Below are positions 31,611-43,346 of a stretch of DNA of 64,000 nucleotides, piece after piece (the stretch's first letter is position 1; every line of letters begins with the position of its first letter). Origin of the DNA: Venturia oleaginea. Taxonomy: Eukaryota > Ascomycota > Dothideomycetes > Venturiales > Venturiaceae. Under the pieces are notes generated by a model. The model made no database searches. It was not told the DNA's origin and saw nothing but the letters and a program-made list of their open reading frames with translations. The stretch spans positions 1-64,000 of the forward strand of contig JABMLP010000024.1 in NCBI GenBank assembly GCA_013176395.1, in the 5' to 3' direction. Position numbers and translations under genes: made by a program.

Positions 31611-32468
31611 ATGTCAATAGATGAACTCCCATGGAAGTACGACTGGGAAGAGCCTGGTGCCCTTGGTACCAATCGTACGTATGTCAAGGATGAGGATCGT
31701 TGGTACGGATCGATTCTAGGCCATGACATCGCCGACCGTGTTGGTAGAAATCCCTATAACCGCAAGCGTCCCAAACGATATTTATGGCCTCAGAGGTTTT
31801 CCGCCTCGTTTGTTAGCAACAGTCTCGATTGGTGTCGACGGCGTTTTCGTGGAGATAATTATCTTAACGAAGTGGCTCAGGCTCGTATGCCCGAGCCGGA
31901 AGCGTCGCATCGAAGGTCTTCAGAGACTTTGGTCGAAAATAAGAAACTGAAGACGGAGAACGAAAGGCTCAAAACGGAGAATGAAGAATTTAAGACGGAG
32001 AACGAGAAGTTAAAGACGGAGACCGGAATCATCAAGACGGAGAACGAAACGCTCAAGACGGAGAAGCCGGTGAAAGACCCCATCATCACATTTCTAGCCT
32101 ATCGAAACCTCTTGGAGCAACTCTGCTTGCACTTCAACGGCGCAAGCAGAACACAACGATGGCAAAATTTCTGGAGGAAGGCTTACGGGAAACGTTTTAA
32201 ACGCGGACATCCATTCGCAGCATTGGTTGATAATCCTTCAGTGGATGAGTATCAAGTTTCACAGGCTGGCTATAATTTGTACTCGACACTGAGTGCCAAC
32301 ATCCACCAATTTGATCGGCATGACTATGTCATTGACCCAACTCAGTGGACGTATTTGGCGATGGTGGGCAGGATCTTGGAAGCCATGAAGCCAAACGTTC
32401 CGGCAGCTGTGCCTGATCAACCCAGCGTAGGTGTTGACTGGGTAGCTGAGCGAAGGCGCTACTTATAG
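31611..32468 (+). CDS. hypothetical protein with perfect heptad coiled coil
   Basis: 285 residues from the ATG at 31611; the frame is open from 31485 but the earlier part looks untranslated. The N-terminal 100 residues are Trp/Arg-rich. Residues about 109-152 are six consecutive 7-residue units of the type LKTENEx, encoded by a 21-bp minisatellite at 31934-32066, predicting a continuous parallel coiled coil (leucine-zipper-like, though Leu is sometimes replaced by Phe or Ile). The C-terminal 130 residues are globular and unrecognised. Dimerisation through the repeat is inference. Confidence 0.6.
   Translation: MSIDELPWKYDWEEPGALGTNRTYVKDEDRWYGSILGHDIADRVGRNPYNRKRPKRYLWPQRFSASFVSNSLDWCRRRFRGDNYLNEVAQARMPEPEASHRRSSETLVENKKLKTENERLKTENEEFKTENEKLKTETGIIKTENETLKTEKPVKDPIITFLAYRNLLEQLCLHFNGASRTQRWQNFWRKAYGKRFKRGHPFAALVDNPSVDEYQVSQAGYNLYSTLSANIHQFDRHDYVIDPTQWTYLAMVGRILEAMKPNVPAAVPDQPSVGVDWVAERRRYL
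31934..32066 (+). repeat. 21-bp coding minisatellite (heptad repeat)
   Basis: Six tandem, slightly diverged 21-bp units (AAGACGGAGAACGA core) in frame with the coiled-coil gene. Unit length equals one heptad, so copy-number change would lengthen or shorten the coil without shifting the frame. Confidence 0.9.
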
Positions 32469-33144
32469 GTTCAGGAACAGAATCAAGGGTGACCTGTTTT
32501 GTTTTGTAGGGCTGTAGCAATTCAAGTTTGTTGAATTGGTGGTTGAAATGGAGTCCTGATTTGTATGAGTTTTGAATGCAAAGCTTCTGGCGCCGATGTA
32601 GAAGACGTTAGCCATTCAGTCATGCGCATGGAGTGCTCTCTGTTTATACCTAATTATCATCGAAACCTTCTACTGCGACCCACGAGTGACACGATAGTGT
32701 ATTACCCAGCACAACAGAACGAAGTGCAGTCTCCCGAATGATATCACAAGTGCATTAAGGTGCGGTGTGCCGCAAAAGCTGGATGTCTGCAGTCTTCAGC
32801 TTGATTGTCACTCGCGCCATCTCTTCTGCTTCTTTTCGATGTAGCGAATGTTTGCTTGGTGGTTTTGGCTGTGAGATGTCAGCTTCGGGTTGCGGAAGCA
32901 ACAGTAACTGTAACAATAATAAATTTTCTTCCCACGGGTCAGTAGCTATGCATATCAATCCGACAATCTGATAATATCGTCTGTTTCAACCGTTGCAGCA
33001 ATATGGTCACAACTTACAGAACAAATGCTGCAAGTTTTGCCACCCGAGATTCAGATCTTATCTGACAACATAGCCCCCAAGATACATTGCCCATATTTCT
33101 TATTCCCTGTTACTTTCACAGGGTGACAGTCTCATCCGCTTGCT
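32469..33144. other. convergent spacer with a third tRNA-like 5' half
   Basis: Lies between convergent genes. Around 32687-32720 the text GACACGATAGTGTATTACCC resembles the 5' half of the tRNA-like copies at 29907 and 30259, but no T arm follows. Otherwise empty. Confidence 0.35.
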
Positions 33145-36100
33145 TCAGCTAATCACATACCTCACCCCAAACAACACGTCAGTCTCCGTGAAGTATCCCG
33201 GCCTCGCACTCCTAATATTCCTCCACACACCTCCCTTGCCATTTCCACCTGTCCTCCACGGTCCTTCCTCCGCAAAACTGACTACGCAATCTTTGCTAAG
33301 CTCCGGCATCTTCCAGGATCCATCTAACTCGGCTATCTGTTTGTCCTTTGTACGCGCTCTCTCTTCGCGATTTCTCTGTTCAAGGCGATTACCGGGCTTT
33401 GGTTGTCCGATCGGGTTACGTGATTTCTTAAGTGGTGATGAAGAACGAGATTTTGGTGGTTTGCGAGTGGGAGAGGAAGTAGCGAGAGGCCTTGGGGGCT
33501 GGGCAGCCTGAGACGGCTTCATCGATGGCGTGACAATATCGCTCAATTTGCGAGTAGCAAAGACCACCGATTCGGGAAGTGGAAACACCGGCGATGATGG
33601 AACCTCTGGCGTCTCTGGAGCAGCTACCTTGCGTGACAATTTCAGAGGTACATCGAATTGTTTATCGACAATGATTTCACCTTGGTTCTTGATGATAATG
33701 CGACGAATCGGTGGAGTTTTTGCTGGCGACTCGTAGGCATTTCGCTTCTCTGCTTCTGCTTCTGCTTCTTTAAGATTTTCATCGGAGTGCTCTGCGTCAA
33801 GTATAAAGCTGGGTCGAGTGAGGAAAGGCTTTCCGGGACTGCCAGCAATGCTAGTGGAAGAGCCAGGATTGCGCTTGACTGGTCGTTGCGACTTTGGAGA
33901 CGAAATGACATCAGACTCCTGTTTGCGCTTGCGGCTGCCACCTAATAAAGATAGCGCTGTCTGCGGTGGCGGCATGCTTCCTTGGGACGAGTACAGCTGG
34001 GGAAGCAACTCAAATTCTGGCCCGAACAGATTTTTCATTTCAGAGTTTCCTATTTTGCGTCTGATACGCTTTGATTGACCACTAAGTATATCGCGTTCGG
34101 GACTGCTACCGGCGACCGAAGATGATTGCAGCAATGAGAACTGGACGGGAGGGATCCAATTTATCATCAAGACGGACACCTGTTGCAAAAGAAAGACGGG
34201 GGTCATCGGTGGGTGGAGTTAGAGGTCGAGCTGGTGGAAGAGAAGATCTCAAATCTGCTTGATCGTTGGAATCTTCCGCTTGTTTGAAGTTTTGCGATCT
34301 TTGCGGATCTTCTGCCGCTCGCGGCGTCTCGGGCGGATGTAGAGGCTCTGCTTGTGCATGCTGTTCGTTTGAGTTGAGGTTTGGATCCTCTTTGCCATTT
34401 TCTTGCGAGCAAGCTGGCTCGCACTCTTCCGGAAGACCTCCTTCCTTTATGTGCGTGGAAGTGTAATATGTGTTTGTCGCCCTAGTAACTGTTAGCAAAG
34501 GTGACCGAGAGGAGTGAGGAATGAGAGGCGACAAAAAAGTATTGCACGCACAGCGAGCTTTGAATTTATGCTCCTTCCTGCCAATTCACAAGCTGAATTC
34601 GCATCTGGACACAGAGATTCCCGATATAAACTCGATATCTCAAAACGTCTGGCGATCTGGTCTCCAAACAGCCAGAATTTAATCGATATCTGTCTTGAGT
34701 TGAGGATGACAAACCGCATTCAGCTGTGAGATGAAATGGCGTGAATCTTGAGGCTCAGCGTGTCGCCCGATGAGGTGCACTCCTTCGATTCTGAAACGTC
34801 ACGGGAGATATTTGACTCACAAGGCACTATCATCCGCTGTTGGTAATTGATCGTTTGTCTCAGCATCATGCTCAGGTTTTGGTGCTTTGAAATTTTCGTT
34901 CACAGACCTTGTCGGCCTCATTATGTATGGTGAAGTAGGCCCAAGTTTGAAGCCAGATCCGACCGAGATCACCACATCAATGACACCAAACTTGGGTCCT
35001 CCAGCTTTTTGAAAGTTCCCAACCGCAGACGGCATTGGTACTGCCGCCAGACTTGCCAAGAAAATACCCACAGGCGGACGCTCACCGTGTTTGTCGAACC
35101 CCATCATGTTTGCTTCTTCCAGTAGTTCCGCGTTGATCTGGTTCCATCGCTCTTCAGGCCCGGCCAGCGATGCTTTGCTCCGATTCCGCAGTCGCAGTGA
35201 TCCATCAGCATTCTGTTCTGGCGGCACAAGTACCATCGCTCTCTCAGCCATGCGATGGACGCGTTTTCCTGAGAACAGCGGTTCCCTTTCCTCTGCCGCC
35301 TTGGTTTTGGCGTCTGCAGCTCTACGAGCAGGTGCGGTGGTAGATCCGGTGAGTTCTCCATTGAGGTAGACATCCACCTTGATATCCTGTAAGCCGTATG
35401 GTTTCTTGAAGGCTCGCAAGAAAGTCTCATCGTTGAAAGTCAAAGATAGGCCAAGTGCCTGTGGAATGAGCGATGGGTCGATATCTTGCGCACCTGAGTC
35501 TCGCAGTGAGTGCTGATTTATTGGAGGAGCGGAAGAGCCTGGCGATGCGGCGGACTTGTCTAGCACATGACTGGGCAATCCATGGCCTTCTATGGGAGCC
35601 GCTCGACGCTTCTCTATCTCCAATGCGAACTGACCCGGTGTGATGGATGGAGCGGTGGACACCTTGGGACTGGAATCTTGGCCCGAGTCGTCTTTGGCAG
35701 GCTCAAACTCTGAGAAATCCACGTCAGGATCAAGCGATGAGAGGGTAGAAATGGAGCCGAATGAAGGAATGACAGGCTTACGGGGCCTACTCTCTTCCAA
35801 CTTTAGCAGTTCATATCCCCTTCGCATAGCGCGCTCAGCCAATGTTTCCTCGCCAGGTGACTTGGGAACCTCTTGGCTGGCATGTATCAAGTAGAACGGC
35901 GTGCCTTCGGATCCTAAGTAGTGGAATTTAGAATCATCGTCGCCGAGTGGGATTGGGGTTTCTTTGAGGATACGACCGGCTTTCAAGATATTTTCGGCCT
36001 TTTCGGTGAGTGATGTCGCGTATTTGCCCTTCTGTCTCTCTGGAATTGGTGTGGTCGTGTCGGCAAGGCTCGCGGTGCGAAGCTGCACCTTTGTCTGCAG

Positions 36101-36402
36101 CGGATTGTATGTAGGCATTGCCGATGTTGGGTTATTCCACCTGCGGAAAGATGAGGTTTGGATTTCGAAGCAACCCAAGTGTTGGAAATTGGATGTTGAG
36201 GCGCATGACGTTGGCGGAATCGATCTGGATAGGAAAGCGCAGCTGGGAATTTCGAGTATACGGGATCCATCACCGCCAATCTCGTAACAACATCGCGAGC
36301 AATATCTAAATACTGTCGCTTGATCCAGCTCGTGAAAGTTTTCATGCTTACGTTGCCATCACGAAGCAGTCCTTTCGTACCTTTTGATGGCTGCATTTGC
36401 AT
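33145..36402 (-). CDS. uncharacterised 922-residue protein, five exons
   Basis: Proposed exons: 36402-36274, 36224-36141, 36088-34821, 34481-34110 and 34060-33145. The phases agree at every junction and the total is exactly 923 codons. Introns: 49 nt (GTGATG...CCAG), 52 nt (GTGGAA...AAAG), 339 nt (GTGAGT...GCTAACAGTTACTAG) and 49 nt (GTAGCA...TCAG). The third is long, and without it exon 3 would simply end in TGA at 34817-34819. Exon 4 is open and lacks an ATG, which favours one gene over two. The N-terminal third is partly globular. The C-terminal half is Pro/Ser/Lys-rich and disordered with basic nuclear-localisation-like clusters (SRKRKQ), ending in a compact WRNIRSARPGYF motif. Family not recognised; a nuclear role is inference. 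Confidence 0.6.
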
Positions 36403-36470
36403 TGGCCCAGTGATACTATGATCTTCAAGCTACTGCGTATCATCTGCTGAGCCCAATCATGATGATACCT

Positions 36471-37323
36471 TCAATCATCCGTGATGATGCCAATTGGAGT
36501 ACCGCCAATGGTATCTCCAAGCTCCACCACAGTTCTATCGTATATCCTCGCCACGCCCATCTCCCGCTCTCCATAATTCTCACCGTATGGTTGCTGAACA
36601 TCTTCCATCTCGTCTCCAGTCTCCATATACACGGTCTCGTCATCCTCCTCCTCTTCCTCAGCATCGCCAGAGTTGACAATCACGTCCATAACAATGACGC
36701 GTGTTTGATCCACAATGCTTTTCAAACGTACTTTTTCTGTTCCACTGATCTTTCTTCCCGTTGAGAACCCTGAAAGTGTCTCGCCTGTTTCGATGTGTCT
36801 TCCTTGGAGTAGAGATGCGAATGCTAGGTCCAGCTTGTCCAATATTCTGAAGGTCGAATTAGGTGCGGCGAGAAATTCGGGAAGGACCTCAGCTACCAAG
36901 CTGGCCAATCTGAGCAGATATGGGACCTCGAGCGAAGCTACAATTGTCAGCTGTGATCTATGTTGTAATGAACGGACTCTACCTACGCGTGCCTGAGACC
37001 CAGACGAGATCAATTAGGGCCTCTGTATCCTTCGCAAACTCTGTGAAGCTCGCATATCCCTTCACATCCTCCCTCTCTCCCTTATCTGCCTCGTCACTTC
37101 CACGCTTCGCAAAACGACGCTGGATCTTCTGGATTCCTTGATCTACAAATCGGATGAAAGTCGACTCTTTCGAGCCTCCAGATTTTAGTGGATGCTCGCG
37201 GCTATGAGGAAGAGTGGCGTGAACGGTCGAAACCGAGGCTGTAGACGACTGAGGTGGTGATAGGTATGAGGGATGCTCGAAGCCTCCGGCTGTTGCTGGA
37301 GAGTCCATTGGAGTAGCCTTCAT
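36471..37323 (-). CDS. conserved fungal protein of unknown function
   Basis: Two exons, 37323-36987 and 36937-36471, joined over a 49-nt intron (GTAGGT, CTGAC branch, TTGTAG). The product has 267 residues and the junction reads VSGT-PSLEVPYLL. The N-terminal 60 residues are Ser/Pro-rich. The core (residues 45-210) is all-helical with strong amphipathic segments (FTEFAKDTEALIDLVW, RILDKLDLAFASLLQG). A GGRKxSxTEKVRLKSIVDQTR-like segment precedes a Glu/Asp run and an acidic tail. I believe related proteins occur widely in Pezizomycotina, but I do not know a function. The start codon overlaps the stop of an upstream frame (TAATG). Confidence 0.7.
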
Positions 37324-38523
37324 TAAGGGACGATATCTGTGTATTGTTGTGGTGCTTGTCGCGAGACTTGGCTCTGATATGCTAGTACAATGTTACTCAT
37401 TCTGTGAACGGTCTTGCGCTTTCCTTCACGGATCTCGTTCCAATCAATATGTGGTGGTAATTGTAGGACCTGTGAGGTGACAGCTGAGGTGGTCCGTATC
37501 AGCGTGACTAAACGGCCGCCATCTTCGTCTCCACCTCCTGACAACGAAATAACCATATCAGAGCCTTCTTCGGAAATATAATCTTTTCAGCATTTTCACT
37601 CCCGATCCGAAGAACTGGAAGGGCTCGTAAGTCGAACCGTAGACCATGATCTGCTCTGTCTGCAAAAGACTTCTCTTTCGTCTGAACCTCAGCTTCAACT
37701 GGATCCATCAATCTATGTAGCCGCCTTCTATGATGAACGGCATCCGCTCTCCATCGCGCGACGTTGGACCTTTGCTCTCTCTTCCGCACCGTCTACCAAA
37801 ATTCCCCCTTCTGTACGCTCGACGTTATCCCAAAAAGATTCCGATCACACCTATCATGCAATGGTTGCTGACGGCTACTCTCACGTCCTGGCAACACTTG
37901 TATCATCACAATCATTGTACACAAGCATTCTGGAAACTCCAGCTATCCTGATTTTGGACGGGGAAGCTGGATACTATCCCTCGAAACCTTTAGACAGACG
38001 AACGCGCCTTCGGGGCGTGCCTGGTAATTAAACATCTGGGGAGAAAACCCACCGAATTCGCCAGAGTACAGGCTCCAATGAAAATTCCTGTGAGCACGAC
38101 AGCGGTTGGATCATTATGCTGAAACTCACAAAGATGTTTTAAAAAATTACCAACTCCACAGTTCATGCTCACAAGACTGTTTAGAATCAACGGAGACCGA
38201 ATTAAACTGTTTCAACAAAACGGTCTGAAATGCTAGTGTTACTTATTGCTGGGGCTCTGAGCCCTTTCAATGACCGACCAAGAGCACTTGTGAGGAGTTG
38301 AGAGCGGGCAAGTTAAGAAGCATCTCGCAGCTGTCGTTTCGAAATGGATGACAATCTGCTCGATGGTCTATCACGTGAACATCTCGCGGTCGTCTCCAGA
38401 AAGACGACTCTTTTCGCCATGTTGTGGCCAAGATTCTTGGCATTGGGTGCATTAGTTCCTACCCTAGTACATAGCTCCATCATCAATAGAACTACTTTAC
38501 AGACTGACCCATAGTGTGTAGCT
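37324..38523. other. upstream region with two short overlapping frames
   Basis: Minus-strand frames at 37556-37323 and 37789-37508 look partly coding (LPPHIDWNEIREGKRKTVHRM; VEAEVQTKEKSFADRADHG) but are in different phases. The first ends exactly at the ATG of the next gene. They may be upstream reading frames or a missed small gene. The remainder to 38523 is empty. Confidence 0.35.
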
Positions 38524-38684
38524 GGCGCGGCTACGCCGCTTGTTTTCTAATTGGGGACCCCCCACAACGAACCTCCACCAATCACAACTCCTCACTCCCC
38601 GACTAGCACATGGCAGAGCCTAGGGAGTGACGGTTGTGGTTGGTCAAAGGGCGTTGAGCGAAACACAAGCGGCGTAGCCGCGCC
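38524..38684. mobile_element. fold-back / MITE-like palindrome, 161 bp
   Basis: Outer arms GGCGCGGCTACGCCGCTTGT and the complementary ACAAGCGGCGTAGCCGCGCC pair over about 25 bp. The interior also pairs imperfectly (CCACCAATCACAACTCC against GGTTGTGGTTGGT), so nearly the whole element folds into one hairpin. Each arm holds its own small palindrome (GCGGC-TAC-GCCGC). No coding capacity. No clear target duplication seen. Confidence 0.7.
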
Positions 38685-39418
38685 GCCCGGAAAACCGACC
38701 AGAGGGTCTGATTTATTGCAGCCAGTGATGACGGCCCGCTTAATAACATCTCCCACTACCGCTAAGGCTGATTCTCTTATTACTAGCGGTTGCGCTATTC
38801 TAAATCTTCACGTGCGATGAAAATTACGTCCTTTAGTCACTCCTACTCGATCTCCCTTTCCTCCTTATCTGCCACACCCTTGCCTCGCCCTGCAAGAACA
38901 TCAACATTCCAATATGTAGCGGCAACGGCTCGCTAACCTTCCCGACGAAATGTAAGCCCATAGGAAACGCTCCATGCCGGTCAACGCCGTTGGGTTATCC
39001 TCCACGAACCCCATTGCGAACCCATTGATTGTCCTTGCATCGTTACGCGTTACGCACCAGGTTGATTGATGCTACGAGAATACTTTGTTCTTGTGACGAC
39101 TCCATCGAGTCGACATGTCTAGCCCAACTTGCCCACTGTATAAAGCTAAGCTGAACAGAGCAGCACTATCCGCGGTGCGGAGTACTATAGTATAATAGCC
39201 TGTCTGACTCGCCATTCTCGGGACCGAGAACCGTCAACCTGCCTACCAACCAAGCCTTGACTGAATTTTGCTTCGCCATCATCGATTTTCTGCTCCGTGA
39301 CTCCCAAGTAGAGCCGCGACCACTCCCTCTGTTGATTCTCATCTCTAACTATTCATATTCTTCGTTCGTTATTCTGTCTTTGTTCGATTACTATGCCACT
39401 CCACTGACGACATTGACA
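38685..39418. other. promoter region of MFS transporter
   Basis: No gene. CT-rich and T-rich stretches from 39240 to 39410 precede the transporter start at 39419. Confidence 0.45.
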
Positions 39419-41247
39419 ATGCATTTTTCCTTCGGCTCGAGTCGGGCTCCACAAGCGAGCGATGCACCTCCATGGGCGCTGCGTTATCGAAGTTCGAAAT
39501 GGTTCATTCTCTTGACTATTACCATCGCTGTATTCACTGTATGTATCTTTTCATTCTTTCTCGGAATTGACATCGACTGACAACACTTGATAGGATATTT
39601 TCCTTTACGCCGTCATCGTGCCCGTCATACCATTCGCCCTCAAGACTCGGGCTCATGTCCAAGATGAAGAAAGTAATTCTCTCAATTCCATTGTCACCTT
39701 TCAAACATTATACCATTCAGAATCCCATCCGTCATTTCGTCTTTGCTTTTACGCGATGTCGAAACATGCCTCGAATCAGCTATGCTAATCTTCAACCTGA
39801 CAGTACAATCCTGGGTCTCAATTCTTATCGCCGTCTATGGAGGTGCCCTCGCAGCATTCTCTCGTGAGTCTATCGATCCTATGCGCAGTACTTGAAACTA
39901 ACCTCCACAGCGATTTGCGGCTGGGCAGCTGATCAGACTTCGTCTCGCCGCGCCCCTATGTTAGTTGGTCTCCTTGCGTTGGGTGGAGCAACAGTAATGC
40001 TCAATGTTGGACCCAACATCGCTGTACTCATTCTCGGTCGTATCCTGCAAGGCATGTCCGCTGCAGTTGTGTGGGTCGTCGGTTTGGCCCTGTTGGCTGA
40101 TACCGTCGATGAAAGCGAGATGGGAAAGACTATGGGCTATGTGTTTACAGCAATGAGTGTTGCGATTTTGCTTGGACCGTTGCTTGGTGGTGTGGTCTTT
40201 GACAAGGGAAGTTATAACGATGTTTATGCCATGGCCTACATACTCATTGGCGTGGATGTTGCACTGAGATGTCTGATGATTGAGAAAAAGGTGGCGAAGA
40301 AGTGGGAGAAAGTTGATGAGATGCGTGAAGACGGGATGGATACGGCCAATGTATCAGACATCGACACCGTCAAGCCCGTGTCTCAAACCCTTAAAGACGA
40401 TACCTGCATTTCCAACAACTTCACCGTCCGCAATCCAGAAGCTGAAACCGAGCCCACCACCACCACTCCCGCAGGCTCCAAAAAACGAAAATTCCCCGCT
40501 GTTATCACCCTCCTCAAATCCCGCCGCCTTCTCTGCGCCCTTTGGGGCACAGCAGTAATCTCAACCCTAATGACCCAATTCGACTCAGTCCTCCCTCTCT
40601 TCGTCAAAGAAACCTTCGGCTGGAACTCCCTCGGCGCAGGCCTAATTTTCATCCCGCTCATCATTCCCTCCTTCATCAGCCCAATAATCGGCTGGGCAAT
40701 CGACAAATACGGCGGTCGATACTTCTGCGTCGCCGGATTCATAGGCTTCGCTCCCTTCGAAATCCTCCTCAGACTCGTCGATCACAATTCCCTCCGACGA
40801 AAAGTACTGCTCTGCGCACTTCTGGTCGGGATCGGGTTTTCTTTGGATCTGGCGATGCCACCCATCATGGTTGAAATCTCCTATGTCGTCGAAGAGAAGG
40901 AGAAGAAGGATCCGGGTTTGTTTGGGAATAAAGGGGCGTACGCACAAGCGTACGGATTATTTAATTTTGCATGGGCAATCGGGTGTCTTATTGGTCCTAT
41001 TTGGGCTGGTTATGTGAAAGAATCTGCAGGTTGGGGAACTATGGGATGGTCCCTTGCGCTATTGTCGCTTGCTACTTCTGTTCCTGCGGGGATATGGACA
41101 GGCGGGAGTGTTTTCGATAAAGGGAAGAGGAGAGAACGTATGTTGAGTGATCAGCGGAATGGTGGTGCTTTTGAGGTGGGGACGAGGATGACTCTGGGGA
41201 CTTCGGGTGGAACGACGACGGGACCTGCTAAGGAGAATAATGTCTAA
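39419..41247 (+). CDS. MFS transporter (DHA1/VMAT-like)
   Basis: Twelve-helix drug/metabolite:proton antiporter, 539 residues, four exons: 39419-39538, 39594-39672, 39780-39863 and 39911-41247. All junctions keep frame; e.g. exon 3 to 4 rebuilds AAFSPICGWAADQTSSRRAPM, the MFS motif-A loop between helices 2 and 3. Helix 1 (WFILLTITIAVFT-DIFLYAVIVPVIPF) is split by intron 1. GRILQGMSAAVVW and LGPLLGGVVFD match helices 4 and 5. The central loop (about residues 225-280) is long, charged and Thr/Pro-rich. The C-terminal tail is basic and Gly/Thr-rich. The substrate cannot be inferred and there is no biosynthetic cluster around it. Confidence 0.88.
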
Positions 41248-41797
41248 CCTTCGCGCCGCGGTTTATTTTCGTATAGTGTGAGTTTGGGATTGGATATGTG
41301 CACTTGGGGAGTAAGGGTTGGAGTACGCAAGTGAGAAGATTGGACATTCATCTTGTTCAGTCCAGGCCAGGTCACTGAACTTGATATTTGTGGAGACCGG
41401 TACATATCAAAAGAATAGGGCCTCTCCTCTATAATTTAGGCGGAGGTAGATATAGTACCCGCCAAACTGTTTCTTCATATAGAGCTATAAACTCTAATCT
41501 GATTTACTACTATATCTTTCATCTAGACGAAGATCCATCCAGAAAGACTACTATCTTTATTCTTCATCTTCACTTACGACCTCGAGGCTCCATCCTATTT
41601 CCCAAAACGGCACTACGCCCCATGCAGCCAAGCCCCACCGTCATAACCACCCGCATCACCGCCAACAAACATCTTTCCCATCAACTGTACACAAACAAAA
41701 AGATAAATATTACATGAGATTCTGACAGCCTACTACACTCCAAAGGCTATCCCGATATCTCAGAGGGCTCTCCCACCCCTGAAGATCCGCCCTCGAA
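41248..41797. other. intergenic region
   Basis: 3' flank of the transporter and short promoter of the membrane protein at 41798. No gene. Confidence 0.5.
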
Positions 41798-42839
41798 ATG
41801 GGCGCGATAACCGAACTCCCCTACAGCCTGCACTCTCGCTATGCATCCATTGCTATTGCATGGACCGTCATCATCATCCCTCCAGTCTTCTTGAATTTAG
41901 GGTTGTTTTATGGATTATGGTGTGGGACGGGGATGGATAGGATGTTAGGTACGTGAATCTTCTAATAGTCTATCAACGAAACTACGGTAATAAAAATTCG
42001 AGTGGCTGGGAATCGCATATTTCATCTTTCATATCGTTGTGAATCACTAGATCTAATACTAATTTTTATCACAAGTCCTCACCCTCCCAACAGCAATCCT
42101 AGGAATCTTCACCATCATCGCCATAATCGAACGCATCTACAAACTAACCCGTCCATCGCCCAAATACCGTCCCCTCAATTCCCCCCGCTACGCCCTCGAT
42201 ATCTTCCAATGGGGCTACTTCCTCGCCCTCCTCTGCATCTCAACCCTCATAACCACCACTCTCTCTCGCGCCGACAAAGATAAAGATAACCACGCTTTTC
42301 AAATCCGACTACTCTCATTACCAGCCTCTTTATTAATGTTCATAGTATCCACATTAACCTTTCTCAGTTTAACACTGAATTGGCTCGAAATCAAAATCCC
42401 CTTCCGCTTCGGCAGCGTCTCAAAAAACAACACCCTCCGTCCCGCAGTTTTCTACATCGTGGAAGATGTCGTCGCCGTTGATGGGGAGGGAGGCGTAGCG
42501 TATCGACAAGCTTTGAACGCGCGCTACGTCGAATCTCCTATCTTCCGGGCGATGATTTGGAAGGTTAGTGTGGCGTGGATGGTTGGTTTTTATGTCTTGG
42601 CGATCGTTGTTGCGGGGTTGGTGTTGACGTTGCCAGTTGGGGCGGTTTATGCTGTTGGGTGGGCGGTGCCGTTTCCGATTGCTGGGGTTATGGCTGTGGC
42701 GACGATTTGGTTTGTTAAGAGGGAGTTGAGGCAGGAGAGGGAATGGGAGGGGTTTGATGGGGAGGGGTTGGGGGATGAGAGCCCTGATGCGCCGTTGATT
42801 CGTAGTGAGAGGACGCCTTTGTTGGGTAGGGATAGGTAG
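41798..42839 (+). CDS. multi-spanning membrane protein with dileucine tail
   Basis: Two exons, 41798-41948 and 42076-42839, joined in phase 1 over a 127-nt intron (GTACGT...TAATACTAATTTTTATCACAAG). The product has 304 residues and about six hydrophobic segments (starting near residues 19, 52, 93, 123, 202 and 228), with a short cytoplasmic-looking C-terminus ending in DAPLIRSERTPLLGRDR. The ERTPLL element resembles an acidic dileucine sorting signal for the vacuole/endosome. No family recognised. Location in the endomembrane system is inference. Confidence 0.72.
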
Positions 42840-43346
42840 TGAAGGGTGGAGGTTGGCTATCTAATATTCAGTCTATTGTTACCTTGAGTCTTGTTCCAGC
42901 GAGCTTCCGAGCCGGTATATGCTTCAATTGAGAAGCACATATAGACTTGATCAGAATTGCTGGGCTCTCGTGTGATTTCGGCGGGCTCGATCAATAGTAA
43001 GATCACGAGCTCGTTTCACTGGCTTGCCTCGCGGTGTAGACCAGCTCGCACGACATCCAGTCACGTTGGATTTCATTCATAGGTGGTAAGACGACGACAA
43101 GTAGCGTAGGTAACAAATAGAAGGAATAAGATTAAGAATCTATCTCAAATACTCACCCAAAGATAAACAGATAAAACTAGTCTTACCCGCCTAATAATGC
43201 AACTAGGAATATAGTATAATAATTTCCAGAATACAATTATACTATCTCCTATTTCCACTAAAGCTTGCAATTTAGTCGCAGGCAATTCACTGAGCAGTCA
43301 GTACGGCACACAGCCCTCGACAAAATATTCGATTCGGAATCCGAGA
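42840..43346. other. convergent spacer
   Basis: Between convergent genes. AT-rich, no gene. Confidence 0.5.

Noticed and set aside
34492..34719. Minus-strand frame starting MRFVILN as first exon of the downstream half-gene
   Set aside because: Splicing it via GTGCGT...CTAG enters the wrong phase and meets a stop at 34203.
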